Origin: SAR86 cluster bacterium
Lineage (GTDB): Bacteria; Pseudomonadota; Gammaproteobacteria; Magnimaribacterales; D2472
Direction: 5' to 3'
Length of the DNA: 32,367 nt
Assembly (NCBI GenBank): GCA_003331545.1
Contig: QOPC01000007.1
Span: 1 to 32,367, forward strand
The translations under genes and the position numbers were made by a program. The notes under the pieces are model-generated. The model was not told the DNA's origin. It did not search any database and was given only the letters and a program-made list of their open reading frames with translations. Every line of letters begins with the position of its first letter. Within the stretch, counting starts at the first letter, position 1. Of this stretch, positions 1 to 7,874 are shown in pieces.

Positions 1-8
1 AAAAAGTG

Positions 9-36
9 TTGACACCATTTCCTAAAGGCGTATATT
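9..36 (+). promoter_or_regulatory. Strong sigma-70-type promoter of the small RNA
   Basis: A perfect -35 hexamer TTGACA (9-14) is followed after 16 bp by TATATT (31-36). This predicts a start near 43. It is the closest match to the housekeeping consensus in the window, and no ORF starts downstream before the terminator at 237-261. It therefore most likely drives a non-coding transcript. Confidence 0.7.
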
Positions 37-42
37 TAATAG

Positions 43-261
43 ACCAATTCGGACCGACTTACAATCAACTGCAGACGGGAGTAAGAGAGAAAGAGGAGGA
101 AGAGACGAAGGGCGAAAGCGTAACTAAGAGTCGACGATAAAAAAGAGCTTAGGGACCCACCAAGGAGGAAAGAGAAAGCCTTCAAGGAGCTAAAGAGATT
201 CTCACTTTAGACCCCTTCCAATCTCGAACTGAAAAGACAGAGCCTAGCTCTGTTTTTTTTT
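43..261 (+). ncRNA. Putative purine-rich small RNA of about 219 nt, family not recognised
   Basis: This stretch lies between a near-consensus promoter and a rho-independent terminator and has no credible ORF. It is strikingly purine-rich on the plus strand from about 75 to 200, unlike the rest of the AT-rich window. I count eight GGA trinucleotides, at 51, 78, 95, 98, 153, 164, 167 and 186. Visible pairings include CTTAC/GTAAG (58-62 with 81-85), CTAAG/CTTAG (124-128 with 148-152), CTAAAG/CTTTAG (190-195 with 205-210) and a small GAAA-capped stem near 112-119. Repeated GGA motifs are the hallmark of CsrB/RsmY-type RNAs that sequester CsrA, so that is one hypothesis, but a purine-rich RNA contains GGA by chance too. 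It could also be one of the marine metagenomic RNA families. No csrA gene is in the window to support the Csr idea. Confidence 0.6.
237..261 (+). terminator. Rho-independent terminator of the small RNA
   Basis: A perfect 7-bp stem ACAGAGC/GCTCTGT (237-243 with 247-253) has a CTA loop and runs into nine consecutive T (253-261). It separates the small RNA from the sugar operon promoter. Confidence 0.9.
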
Positions 262-281
262 GCCTTTAATTTATAGATTCT

Positions 282-310
282 CTTACATTTCCTTTTAATT
301 AAACGATAAT
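282..310 (+). promoter_or_regulatory. Promoter of the sugar-uptake operon
   Basis: CTTACA (282-287), a 17-bp spacer and GATAAT (305-310) match sigma-70 consensus at 4/6 and 5/6. The expected start is near 317, giving a leader of about 25 nt with AGGGG upstream of the ATG at 342. This gene has a real leader, unlike several others in the window. Confidence 0.5.
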
Positions 311-341
311 ACCTATTACATGATTTTAGGGGATTCCGTTA

Positions 342-1907
342 ATGCTATTTAGTAATTTAGATATATTTATTGTTATTTTTTATTGCATTGGGATTATATT
401 TCTAGCTCAATATGTTTCTCGATCTCAATTGGGCCAAGAGAAAACTGCTGAAGATTATTTTCTAGCTGGAAGATCATTGCCTTGGTGGGCTATTGGAGCA
501 TCTCTTATTGCTGCAAACATTTCTGCTGAACAAATAATTGGAATGTCCGGACAAGGCTTTGTAGTTGGTATGGCAATTGCAACCTATGAATTGACTGCAG
601 CCATTGCTTTAATAGTAATGGCAAAATATTTCTTACCTCTTTTTTTAGAAAAGCAAATCTATACTATGCCTCAATTTCTTGAACAGAGGTTTGATAAAAG
701 GGTAAGTCTTGTACTCTCATTTTTTTGGCTGGCTGTTTATGTATTTATAAATCTTACAAGCGTTTTGTGGCTTGGATCGTTGGCAATAAATTCACTCACT
801 GGGCTAGATCTATTTACCGGCTTATTGCTGTTAGCTCTCCTATCTTTAGCATACTCACTTTGGGGTGGGCTAAAAGCAGTCGCCATGACAGACATTATTC
901 AGGTTGTTTTATTAATCTTTGGGGGACTTTCTGTATCTTATATTGCTTTAAATCAAATATCGGACGGTACAGGAATATTCAATGGTTTGAACAAAGTTTA
1001 TCAATTACTTCCTGAAAAATTTGACATGATTTTATCTACTGATAATCCTGCATATAAAGATCTTCCAGGAGTCTGGGTTTTGATTGGCGGCCTATGGATT
1101 GCTCACTTTGCTTATTGGGGCTTCAATCAATATATTACTCAAAGAGCACTTGGAGCAAAATCACTGCCTGAAGCACAGAAGGGAGTAATGTTTGCAGCAT
1201 ACCTTAAGCTTTTAATGCCATTTGTTGTAGTTCTTCCTGGAATATGCGCCGCAGTTATATATCCTGAGCTAGATAAATCTGATCAAGCATACCCAATGAT
1301 GATGTCCTTATTGCCAAACGGTATTTTGGGTCTTACTTTTGCTGCTTTAATTGCTGCCATAGTTTCCTCATTAGCCTCTATGACAAATAGTATTAGTACG
1401 ATTTTTACCATGGATATTTATAGAAATTTTACTTCTTTAAAACCATCAGAAACAAAACTAGTGTCAGTCGGCAGGAATGTTGCTGTGATAGCATTAGTGA
1501 TTGCTGTTTTGTGCGCACAACCATTACTTGGAAGCATGGAGTCAGCATTTCAGTACATTCAAAACTTTACTGGATTTTTTACTCCTGGCATTCTGGTAAT
1601 ATTTTTAGTTGCTCTATTTTGGAATAAAGCTACTACTTTGAGCGTTTTAGTGGCTGCAATAATGTCATTGATCTTATCTTTGCTTATTTTCTTAATCTTT
1701 CCAGAGTATCCATTTATTCATAGGATGGGGGTTGTATTTTTGACTTCTGGATTAGGATGTTTTTTAACTGCATGGATTCAAGGCTACACCAATCAAGAAA
1801 AAGCGATTGAACTATCAGGAATTAATTTTAAAACAGAGCTTTCATTTAATATAAATACCCTGATTATCTTTGGAATCTTAATAGTTACTTACCTTTTGCT
1901 ATGGTAA
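342..1907 (+). CDS. Sodium/sugar symporter (SSS family, vSGLT-like)
   Basis: A 521-aa inner-membrane protein with about 14 hydrophobic segments, very close in pattern to the Vibrio parahaemolyticus Na+/galactose symporter vSGLT. It should import glucose or galactose with Na+. Most known sugar-contact positions are recognisable: Q64 in SAEQ, E83 in TYE, N262 in GFNQY, K289 in YLK and Q404 in AFQYIQ. The Na2-site serine pair is S342/S343 in VSSLAS. The vSGLT serine just after the first conserved Glu (S91 there) appears as Ala86 here, which might shift sugar preference. The stop overlaps the start of the glucokinase gene (ATGGTAA), so the two are probably translationally coupled. With the GH3 enzyme downstream, glucose is the likely substrate (inference). 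Confidence 0.9.
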   Translation: MLFSNLDIFIVIFYCIGIIFLAQYVSRSQLGQEKTAEDYFLAGRSLPWWAIGASLIAANISAEQIIGMSGQGFVVGMAIATYELTAAIALIVMAKYFLPLFLEKQIYTMPQFLEQRFDKRVSLVLSFFWLAVYVFINLTSVLWLGSLAINSLTGLDLFTGLLLLALLSLAYSLWGGLKAVAMTDIIQVVLLIFGGLSVSYIALNQISDGTGIFNGLNKVYQLLPEKFDMILSTDNPAYKDLPGVWVLIGGLWIAHFAYWGFNQYITQRALGAKSLPEAQKGVMFAAYLKLLMPFVVVLPGICAAVIYPELDKSDQAYPMMMSLLPNGILGLTFAALIAAIVSSLASMTNSISTIFTMDIYRNFTSLKPSETKLVSVGRNVAVIALVIAVLCAQPLLGSMESAFQYIQNFTGFFTPGILVIFLVALFWNKATTLSVLVAAIMSLILSLLIFLIFPEYPFIHRMGVVFLTSGLGCFLTAWIQGYTNQEKAIELSGINFKTELSFNINTLIIFGILIVTYLLLW

Positions 1908-2851
1908 TAAAATCCAAAGTTTCTACTTTAGAAAAGAAAGTTTTACTTGTGGATATTGGCGGGACTAATATCCGAACAGCAACAGCTGAAATTGGCTCTT
2001 TTGAGTTACAAAACGCTCATAAGCGGAATCTAGATTGTCTTGATTCATTTGATGAGATAATTGAGAATCTGCTCAATGAAGATATGGACATCAAACATAT
2101 AGTATTTTCTATTGCTGGCCCCAAGCTCCATCAATCCATTTCAATGACTAATAGAAAGTTTGAGATAGACGAATCAGATATTCTTAATAAGTTCGAAATT
2201 GACTCATGCCATATCCTTAATGATTGGGAATCAATTGGTCATGGGCTATCACTTTTTGATAGGAATGAAATGATTTTTATTAATGAGGGCAATTCATTTA
2301 ATAATACTGCTTTAGTTTTAGGTCCAGGCACTGGCTTAGGAGTAGCTCAGGTGATAAATAATAATATTGTTCTTCCTACCGAAATTGGTAATAGCTTACT
2401 AAGCATGCCTAAATTATTTAAAGAATTAAATCTCTCAAATCCAGAAGATTTTATTGTTATTGAAGATTTGCTCTCTGGTGGTGGTTTAAAGAAAATTTAT
2501 AAATGTATCTCATCTGATGAACAATCTCCTGAAGAGATTGTTGCAAGTTATGCCAAAAATGAATTATCTCAAAAAAGTGTACAATTTTTTTTGATATCTC
2601 TTTCACAAATATTATCTGAGCTTGCATTAGCGTATATGCCTGGAAGTGGAATCTACATTGCAGGGGGCTTGATGCGTTCTTTGCAACAATTCCTTGATAT
2701 TGATAGATTCATGAAGGAGTTCTTAGTTAACAGAAAATCAATACATGCAGATGTGCTTAAACAAATACCACTTGCAATTATTAATCAAGAAATGACTTGT
2801 TTGCATGGAAGTCTAAATTTTATTAATAAATTTAGCTTAAATCTTAAATAG
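1901..2851 (+). CDS. glk: Glucokinase (Glk family)
   Basis: A 316-aa cytoplasmic sugar kinase of the bacterial glucokinase family (ATP + glucose to glucose 6-phosphate). The N-terminal phosphate-binding segment is DIGGTN (18-23). The catalytic Asn-Asp pair sits in LNDWE (N107, D108). The adenosine motif GPGTGLG spans 141-147, and sugar-binding glutamates are E161 and probably E188. The usual EGGH loop reads EIGN, so the His that contacts glucose in E. coli Glk is Asn164. The enzyme is probably still a hexokinase, but specificity may differ. It overlaps the symporter by 7 nt, placing it directly downstream of uptake. There is no ROK zinc motif, so it is not a NagC/Mlc-type protein. Confidence 0.85.
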   Translation: MVIKSKVSTLEKKVLLVDIGGTNIRTATAEIGSFELQNAHKRNLDCLDSFDEIIENLLNEDMDIKHIVFSIAGPKLHQSISMTNRKFEIDESDILNKFEIDSCHILNDWESIGHGLSLFDRNEMIFINEGNSFNNTALVLGPGTGLGVAQVINNNIVLPTEIGNSLLSMPKLFKELNLSNPEDFIVIEDLLSGGGLKKIYKCISSDEQSPEEIVASYAKNELSQKSVQFFLISLSQILSELALAYMPGSGIYIAGGLMRSLQQFLDIDRFMKEFLVNRKSIHADVLKQIPLAIINQEMTCLHGSLNFINKFSLNLK

Positions 2852-2903
2852 AAAAAAACTAAGATTGAATTTTTAGACATAGACTTTTAATAGGAAAAAA
2901 ATT

Positions 2904-5336
2904 ATGCGAAGCCTTTATATAATAATTTTGATTTTTACCAGTTCCAATCTTTTGGCGCAAGCTGACTGGACAAGAAAAAATACATGTGAGTATACTGATT
3001 TTGACAATACTGACCTTATTGAAAAGCTAATTAAGGGAATGAGCATTGAAGAAAAGGTAGGGCAAGTAATTCAGGGAGACTTAGACTTTATTTCGCCTGC
3101 AGATGTTCGGAAATATAAGATTGGCTCTGTACTAAACGGAGGAAATACTGCTCCAAATAAAGATAAATACAGCTCAGCGGAGGATTGGAAGACATTAAGC
3201 AAAGAGTTTTATGAAGCCTCTCCTTCATATCAGGGTGTTAAGGTCCCAGTATTATGGGGCACTGATGCGGTTCATGGACACAATAACGTAATTGGCGCAA
3301 CCCTTTTTCCGCATAATATAGGTTTGGGCGCAACTAGAAATGAAGCTTTGGTTAGAAACATTGGTGAAGCGATTGCTCTGGAAGTTCTTTCAACTGGGGT
3401 AGCTTGGACATTTGCCCCAACAATTGCTGTCCCTCAAGATGATCGCTGGGGTAGAACATATGAGGGATTTTCTGAGGATCCAATTTTGGTATCTAAACTT
3501 GGTAAAGCATTAGTTCTTGGACTTCAGGGTCAGGGCGATACATTTCTAGACAACAACCATGTAATTGCAACCGCAAAACATTTTATGGGCGATGGGGGAA
3601 CATTTGAAGGAATTGATCAAGGGAATACAAGAATCTCTGAAGCAGGCCTAAGAGAACTGCATGGGTTTCCATATTTTGATGCTCTTGATGCCTGTGCTCA
3701 AACTGTTATGGCAAGTTTTAATTCGTGGAATGGTGAAAAGATTCACGGTTACCAAAAGCTTTTAACTGATATTTTAAAAATAGATATGCAATTTGATGGT
3801 TTTGTAGTTGGTGATTGGAATGGTCACGGACAGGTTAAGGGCTGCTCTAATTCTAAATGTGCTCAATCTTTTAATGCTGGGGTAGATATGTTTATGGTTC
3901 CAGAAAATTGGAAAGATCTTCTCAGAAATACAATTAGGCAAGTTAAATCAGGCGCAATATCTGAATCAAGGCTTGATGATGCCGTTAGAAGTATCTTAAA
4001 TGTAAAATCAAGGCTGGGACTTTTCAATAATAGAAAACCTCACGAATTTAAGGAAAATTATCTCGGCCATCCAGATCATATTGCGTTGGCTCGTCAAGCT
4101 GTAAGAGAATCGATAGTCTTACTAAAAAATAATAATAGATTATTACCCCTTGATCCTTCAAAACACATAGTTGTATTTGGCGATGCAGCAAATAAAATAT
4201 CTTCTCAAACAGGTGGCTGGACAATTACTTGGCAGGGAAGAGAGAACTCAAACAATGACTTCGTAAATGTTAGTTCTATCTTCGAAGCTTTAAAAGCAGT
4301 CATTAACTCTTCTGGAGGAACAATTGAGTTCTCTTCAGATGGTAAATTTAATAAAAAACCAGATGTTGCCATTGGGGTGTTTGGTGAAGAGCCATACGCG
4401 GAAATGCTTGGAGATATAGATGATGTTTCATTTGCGGCAACTGATCCTAAGTTTCTGTCTTCACTAAAGCTCATAAGTGCTAAGGGCATTCCTACAGTTA
4501 GTATTTTTTTATCTGGAAGACCTTTAGTGGTGAATGAGCATATAAATGCTTCTAATGCTTTTGTTGCTGCCTGGCTTCCTGGCTCAGCAGTAGAAGGAAT
4601 AGCAGATGTGCTTTTTCAAAAAAATAATACAATTAATTATGACTTTAAAGGCAAACTTTCATATTCTTGGCCTAAATCTAAAGATCAAGCAGTCTTAAAT
4701 TTTACTGACAGCATATATGATCCTTTATTTCCTTATGGTTATGGCCTCACTTATCAATCAGATACAAATCTTACAAGTATTCAAACTCAGAATACTTTTT
4801 CCAAACTTGATTCTGTGAATGTATTCCTGGGCGCTGCTTCAATTCCAGGCAAAGAGTTTGTGGTAACTAAATCTGGACCTGAATTTGTATTAAAGGATGA
4901 TTTTATAAGCGCTAATAACAAAATTAAAATCACAAGATTTGATTATCAGAGGCAAGATGATGCTAAAAATATCATCTTTGTTGCAGATGAATCTTTGCAA
5001 GCGTTTGGTATTTCAACTCAATCAGCAATTAATTTATCTACTATGAAATCTCCTTTTTATGAAATAGTTATGAGAGTCAACACACTTACAAACCCTTCGC
5101 TTTATTTTAGCGTCGGCTGTGGTAATAATTGTAGAGGCTCAGTCATATTACCATCTAAGTCGATGACAAGCTGGTCAAAGATAAATATCCCACTTTCTTG
5201 TCTTGAAGCCTCAGGTTTGGATCTATCTAAAATTCAGGTCAGGAGCTTGTTTTTGAGTCAAGATAGCATCAGCTTTGATCTTAATTCAATCACCATAAGA
5301 GATGGCAAAAGAACTGGTGAGCAGATTAGCTGTTAA
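2904..5336 (+). CDS. Secreted GH3 beta-glucosidase / glucan glucohydrolase (ExoP-like)
   Basis: An 810-aa glycoside hydrolase family 3 enzyme that releases glucose from beta-1,3- or beta-1,4-linked glucans or oligosaccharides. It starts with a signal peptide (residues 1-19, ending LLAQA), so it acts in the periplasm or on the surface. The first (beta/alpha)8 domain holds GTDAVHG (119-125), AKHFMGDGG (224-232) and the expected nucleophile D304 in VVGDWNG. The second domain follows to about residue 600. A C-terminal beta-rich region (about 625-805) resembles the extra carbohydrate-binding-like domain of marine exo-glucanases such as Pseudoalteromonas ExoP. AGGA lies upstream of the ATG, 52 bp after glk. 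Laminarin or other beta-glucan is the probable source (inference). Confidence 0.9.
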   Translation: MRSLYIIILIFTSSNLLAQADWTRKNTCEYTDFDNTDLIEKLIKGMSIEEKVGQVIQGDLDFISPADVRKYKIGSVLNGGNTAPNKDKYSSAEDWKTLSKEFYEASPSYQGVKVPVLWGTDAVHGHNNVIGATLFPHNIGLGATRNEALVRNIGEAIALEVLSTGVAWTFAPTIAVPQDDRWGRTYEGFSEDPILVSKLGKALVLGLQGQGDTFLDNNHVIATAKHFMGDGGTFEGIDQGNTRISEAGLRELHGFPYFDALDACAQTVMASFNSWNGEKIHGYQKLLTDILKIDMQFDGFVVGDWNGHGQVKGCSNSKCAQSFNAGVDMFMVPENWKDLLRNTIRQVKSGAISESRLDDAVRSILNVKSRLGLFNNRKPHEFKENYLGHPDHIALARQAVRESIVLLKNNNRLLPLDPSKHIVVFGDAANKISSQTGGWTITWQGRENSNNDFVNVSSIFEALKAVINSSGGTIEFSSDGKFNKKPDVAIGVFGEEPYAEMLGDIDDVSFAATDPKFLSSLKLISAKGIPTVSIFLSGRPLVVNEHINASNAFVAAWLPGSAVEGIADVLFQKNNTINYDFKGKLSYSWPKSKDQAVLNFTDSIYDPLFPYGYGLTYQSDTNLTSIQTQNTFSKLDSVNVFLGAASIPGKEFVVTKSGPEFVLKDDFISANNKIKITRFDYQRQDDAKNIIFVADESLQAFGISTQSAINLSTMKSPFYEIVMRVNTLTNPSLYFSVGCGNNCRGSVILPSKSMTSWSKINIPLSCLEASGLDLSKIQVRSLFLSQDSISFDLNSITIRDGKRTGEQISC

Positions 5337-5341
5337 CTTAG

Positions 5342-7552
5342 TCAATCATTCGGATTATAAAAATACTGAAATTTAGCGTAAATCTGAGATGTCTCTAATC
5401 TTATATTATCGCTAAATGGGTTGGGCTCTTCATAGAATTGTGTACCACCAATGTAAAAGATAGTAAAAGGGTTGGGTTTCCACTGAAATAAAGCCTCAAG
5501 GAAATAATCGTCACTAAAATCATTTTTTTCAATAATTGTTCTTGTAGATAATGCATTATCAAATTGGTAGTCAATTTCAAATCTATTAATTTCACCTGCA
5601 TAGAATTCTTCGTGAGTAATTTTATTTTTTAACTCAGAGTATCTATGCCCAAGAGAAATCTTGAAATTGTCTGAAAATCTAAATACGGTGAACAAATTAT
5701 ACTGGGTAGAGTCTCCAATTTCCGGCTGGTCAATTCTGTAAGCAATGGCTTCTCCCTTTTCATATTTAAAGCTAGTAAAGAAACTTTCTGCAGGATGATA
5801 TTCGCCACTTATTTCATATTCTTTTTGTTCACCAAATTGAATGCCCGCAAACTTTTCGCTTGATTTAAGTTCAAACTCAATTCCACCAGAAAAGTTAAAA
5901 TTTGTTTCAAGATTTATTCTAAATCCATAGAATTCTCGAGTTTTCTGATTTCGAAAATTTAATCTGTTTCTATTGTTCAAATTGAAATTAATCTTTCTTA
6001 TAACACCCTGAGATCTGTATGTTCTTCCGTACCAATAGTTCCGATTTTTATAATCATTTCGTCCAACAAAACCAACATGTGCTCTGTAAGTTGGAGATAC
6101 ATCTTTAAATCTTATGCCCCAATTTGATCCATTAACAACTCTTCTTAATCGAAAATTTTTAGCTGAACCAGAGAAAGATTCTCCATCCATTGCATAAGTT
6201 CTTCCTGCAAAAGTATCATCAGTCTCAATATAATTTATGTAACCTTCCTGCGTATCACTTCTTGCATAATTTAAATCCAAAATATAATCATCAAGGAAGT
6301 TTATTAACCCATCAAATTCAACAAGTGATCCAGAACCACCTGATTGATAATCTCTATTGGTTGCTATTAATCCTAGGTGTGAATTATTTCCGAGGTTTCT
6401 TTTAAATCTGCCAACGGTCACCTTACTTTTTCCGGCATTTCCTCGATATGATCTTTCCTGTCCTGCTGCTAAATAGGGAGAATCACTATCAGTAGCATGC
6501 ATAATATATGTTGAGCTATCTTTGCCCTGATTGACGTATTTAAGTGCACCAAGAGGACTTGTTACAGATCTTGTATAGACCGTATTTAAATCTGATTTTA
6601 GAAGTTCTGAGCCTTCTAAAAAAAATGTTCTTTTTTCTGGATATGATATAGCAAAGGTTTCATTTGCCATGATCATTGGGACGTCTGATTCAACCTGAGA
6701 AAAATCAGGGTTAATGGTATATTCAATTGATGATGATTTGCTTAAATCATATAAGCCAGTAATACCAATTTCATAATCGGGATTTTGCAATTTAAATTTA
6801 TTTACTGGTCTATTTCCAATTTGATTTACAAAGATATATGGATAAACATAATTTCTATAAATTTCTTCAGGTGAACCCAAGATAACCTCTTCATCAACTT
6901 GACATGCGTAACATGTTTCTCTAGGAAGATTTTTAAATGATCCAAAGACTGTTTGAACGCCTGCTTCATATGATTTTCTTATGAATCCTATATTCCATTT
7001 CTGTACCTCTGTATCAGGCAACTGAAGCTCAGAAAACGGAATGATCATTTCAGCGGAATATCCATCGTCTTGAAAAGCAGTGGCTGATTGAAACAAAATT
7101 CCCCAAGAGTCATCATTACCATTGCTAGTAAATTTTTCATCCAATTGGACGCCTAAAGCATTTACACCCACTAAAATGCCATATCTTCCATCTCTAAATG
7201 GATCAGCCATCATGGCGAGATAGTCCTCATTGAAAGTTTCATCTCTATTTTTTAATGTCGCTCTTATTTTCTTAGGATCACCATATGCTTTTATGCCAAT
7301 ATAAATATTTTTTTTATCATATTTTAAATAAGCAGTAGTTTTTAGTGCAGCAGGACTATTTCTGGAGGGCATCAATTCATATTCCAGATCATAGGAGTTT
7401 GCTTGATCCCATTCGCTTGGAGATAGGACACCATCAAGCAAGAAGCTTTCCCCTGAAATATTATAAGAAGCAGTTAGACAAAAAATAATAGATGCCAATT
7501 TTTTATAAGGCATTTCAGTTTTTTTCTTTATTAAAAATAATTTTTTAAACAT
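5342..7552 (-). CDS. DUF5916 family outer-membrane-type protein with N-terminal CBM9-like domain
   Basis: A 736-aa exported protein. A basic, hydrophobic leader (about residues 14-34) is followed by a domain resembling carbohydrate-binding family 9 (about 38-215: VLSPSEWD, then LKYDKKNIYIGIKAYG). A long remainder rich in aromatic and alternating polar/hydrophobic strands (about 240-736) is typical of an outer-membrane beta-barrel and of DUF5916. The family function is not established, and despite the CBM9 resemblance sugar binding is unproven. Two starts are possible. ATG at 7552 gives 13 extra basic residues, and ATG at 7513 gives a cleaner signal peptide; neither has a clear Shine-Dalgarno. 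It converges on the GH3 gene with only 5 bp between stops. Proximity to the glucan operon suggests, but does not show, a linked role. Confidence 0.8.
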   Translation of the reverse strand: MFKKLFLIKKKTEMPYKKLASIIFCLTASYNISGESFLLDGVLSPSEWDQANSYDLEYELMPSRNSPAALKTTAYLKYDKKNIYIGIKAYGDPKKIRATLKNRDETFNEDYLAMMADPFRDGRYGILVGVNALGVQLDEKFTSNGNDDSWGILFQSATAFQDDGYSAEMIIPFSELQLPDTEVQKWNIGFIRKSYEAGVQTVFGSFKNLPRETCYACQVDEEVILGSPEEIYRNYVYPYIFVNQIGNRPVNKFKLQNPDYEIGITGLYDLSKSSSIEYTINPDFSQVESDVPMIMANETFAISYPEKRTFFLEGSELLKSDLNTVYTRSVTSPLGALKYVNQGKDSSTYIMHATDSDSPYLAAGQERSYRGNAGKSKVTVGRFKRNLGNNSHLGLIATNRDYQSGGSGSLVEFDGLINFLDDYILDLNYARSDTQEGYINYIETDDTFAGRTYAMDGESFSGSAKNFRLRRVVNGSNWGIRFKDVSPTYRAHVGFVGRNDYKNRNYWYGRTYRSQGVIRKINFNLNNRNRLNFRNQKTREFYGFRINLETNFNFSGGIEFELKSSEKFAGIQFGEQKEYEISGEYHPAESFFTSFKYEKGEAIAYRIDQPEIGDSTQYNLFTVFRFSDNFKISLGHRYSELKNKITHEEFYAGEINRFEIDYQFDNALSTRTIIEKNDFSDDYFLEALFQWKPNPFTIFYIGGTQFYEEPNPFSDNIRLETSQIYAKFQYFYNPND

Positions 7553-7653
7553 GGTTGTTTTAAGGGCACTGTATTTTAGGCTAATAAGAAGGCTCAGAAT
7601 ATAGATATTTAATAAGATTTCCCTTTTTTTATGTTCAATTGCATTGATTTGGG

Positions 7654-7659
7654 TATAAT
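7654..7659 (+). promoter_or_regulatory. Perfect TATAAT box directly before the bL33-like gene
   Basis: TATAAT ends 9 nt before the ATG at 7669, so transcription should start 0 to 3 nt upstream of the start codon. There is no Shine-Dalgarno. The -35 region is weak (TGTTCA at 7632-7637, 16-bp spacing). This is the clearest example of a probable leaderless start here. Confidence 0.55.
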
Positions 7660-7668
7660 CATCGCATT

Positions 7669-7872
7669 ATGGCAGATAGCAAAAAAAAACAGACGAAGGT
7701 TTACTTGATCCCAGAAAGTGAATCAAGAGATAGTCATACATATCATTACCTTGCAGTTAAAACTAAGAAATTAGTCATTGAAAATCAGAAGCTTAGATTA
7801 AAAAAATTTAATCCTGCTAAGCAAATCCATGAATGGTTTGTTGAGGCTAAATTGCCCCCTCACAGTAAATAA
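7669..7872 (+). CDS. rpmG: Divergent ribosomal protein bL33-like
   Basis: A 67-aa basic protein. Its second half matches the bL33 pattern: HYLAVKTKK aligns with the family's FYTTTKNKR, and KLRLKKFNP...EAKLP aligns with KLELKKFDP...EAKIK. It is longer than the usual 50-56 residues because of an 11-16 residue Lys-rich N-terminal extension and a short insertion before the KKFNP segment. It lacks the cysteine pairs of zinc-binding L33 forms. It stands alone, not beside rpmB (bL28) as in most gammaproteobacteria, so it may be the only copy or a paralogue. A run of nine A follows codon 4. The stop lies 2 bp from the stop of the converging gene. Confidence 0.6.
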   Translation: MADSKKKQTKVYLIPESESRDSHTYHYLAVKTKKLVIENQKLRLKKFNPAKQIHEWFVEAKLPPHSK

Positions 7873-7874
7873 AT

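Noticed and set aside
2840-2866. AT-rich inverted repeat AATCTTA/TAAGATT after glk as a terminator
   Set aside because: The stem is weak, the loop is 13 nt and no T-run follows directly; the GH3 gene is probably in the same operon.
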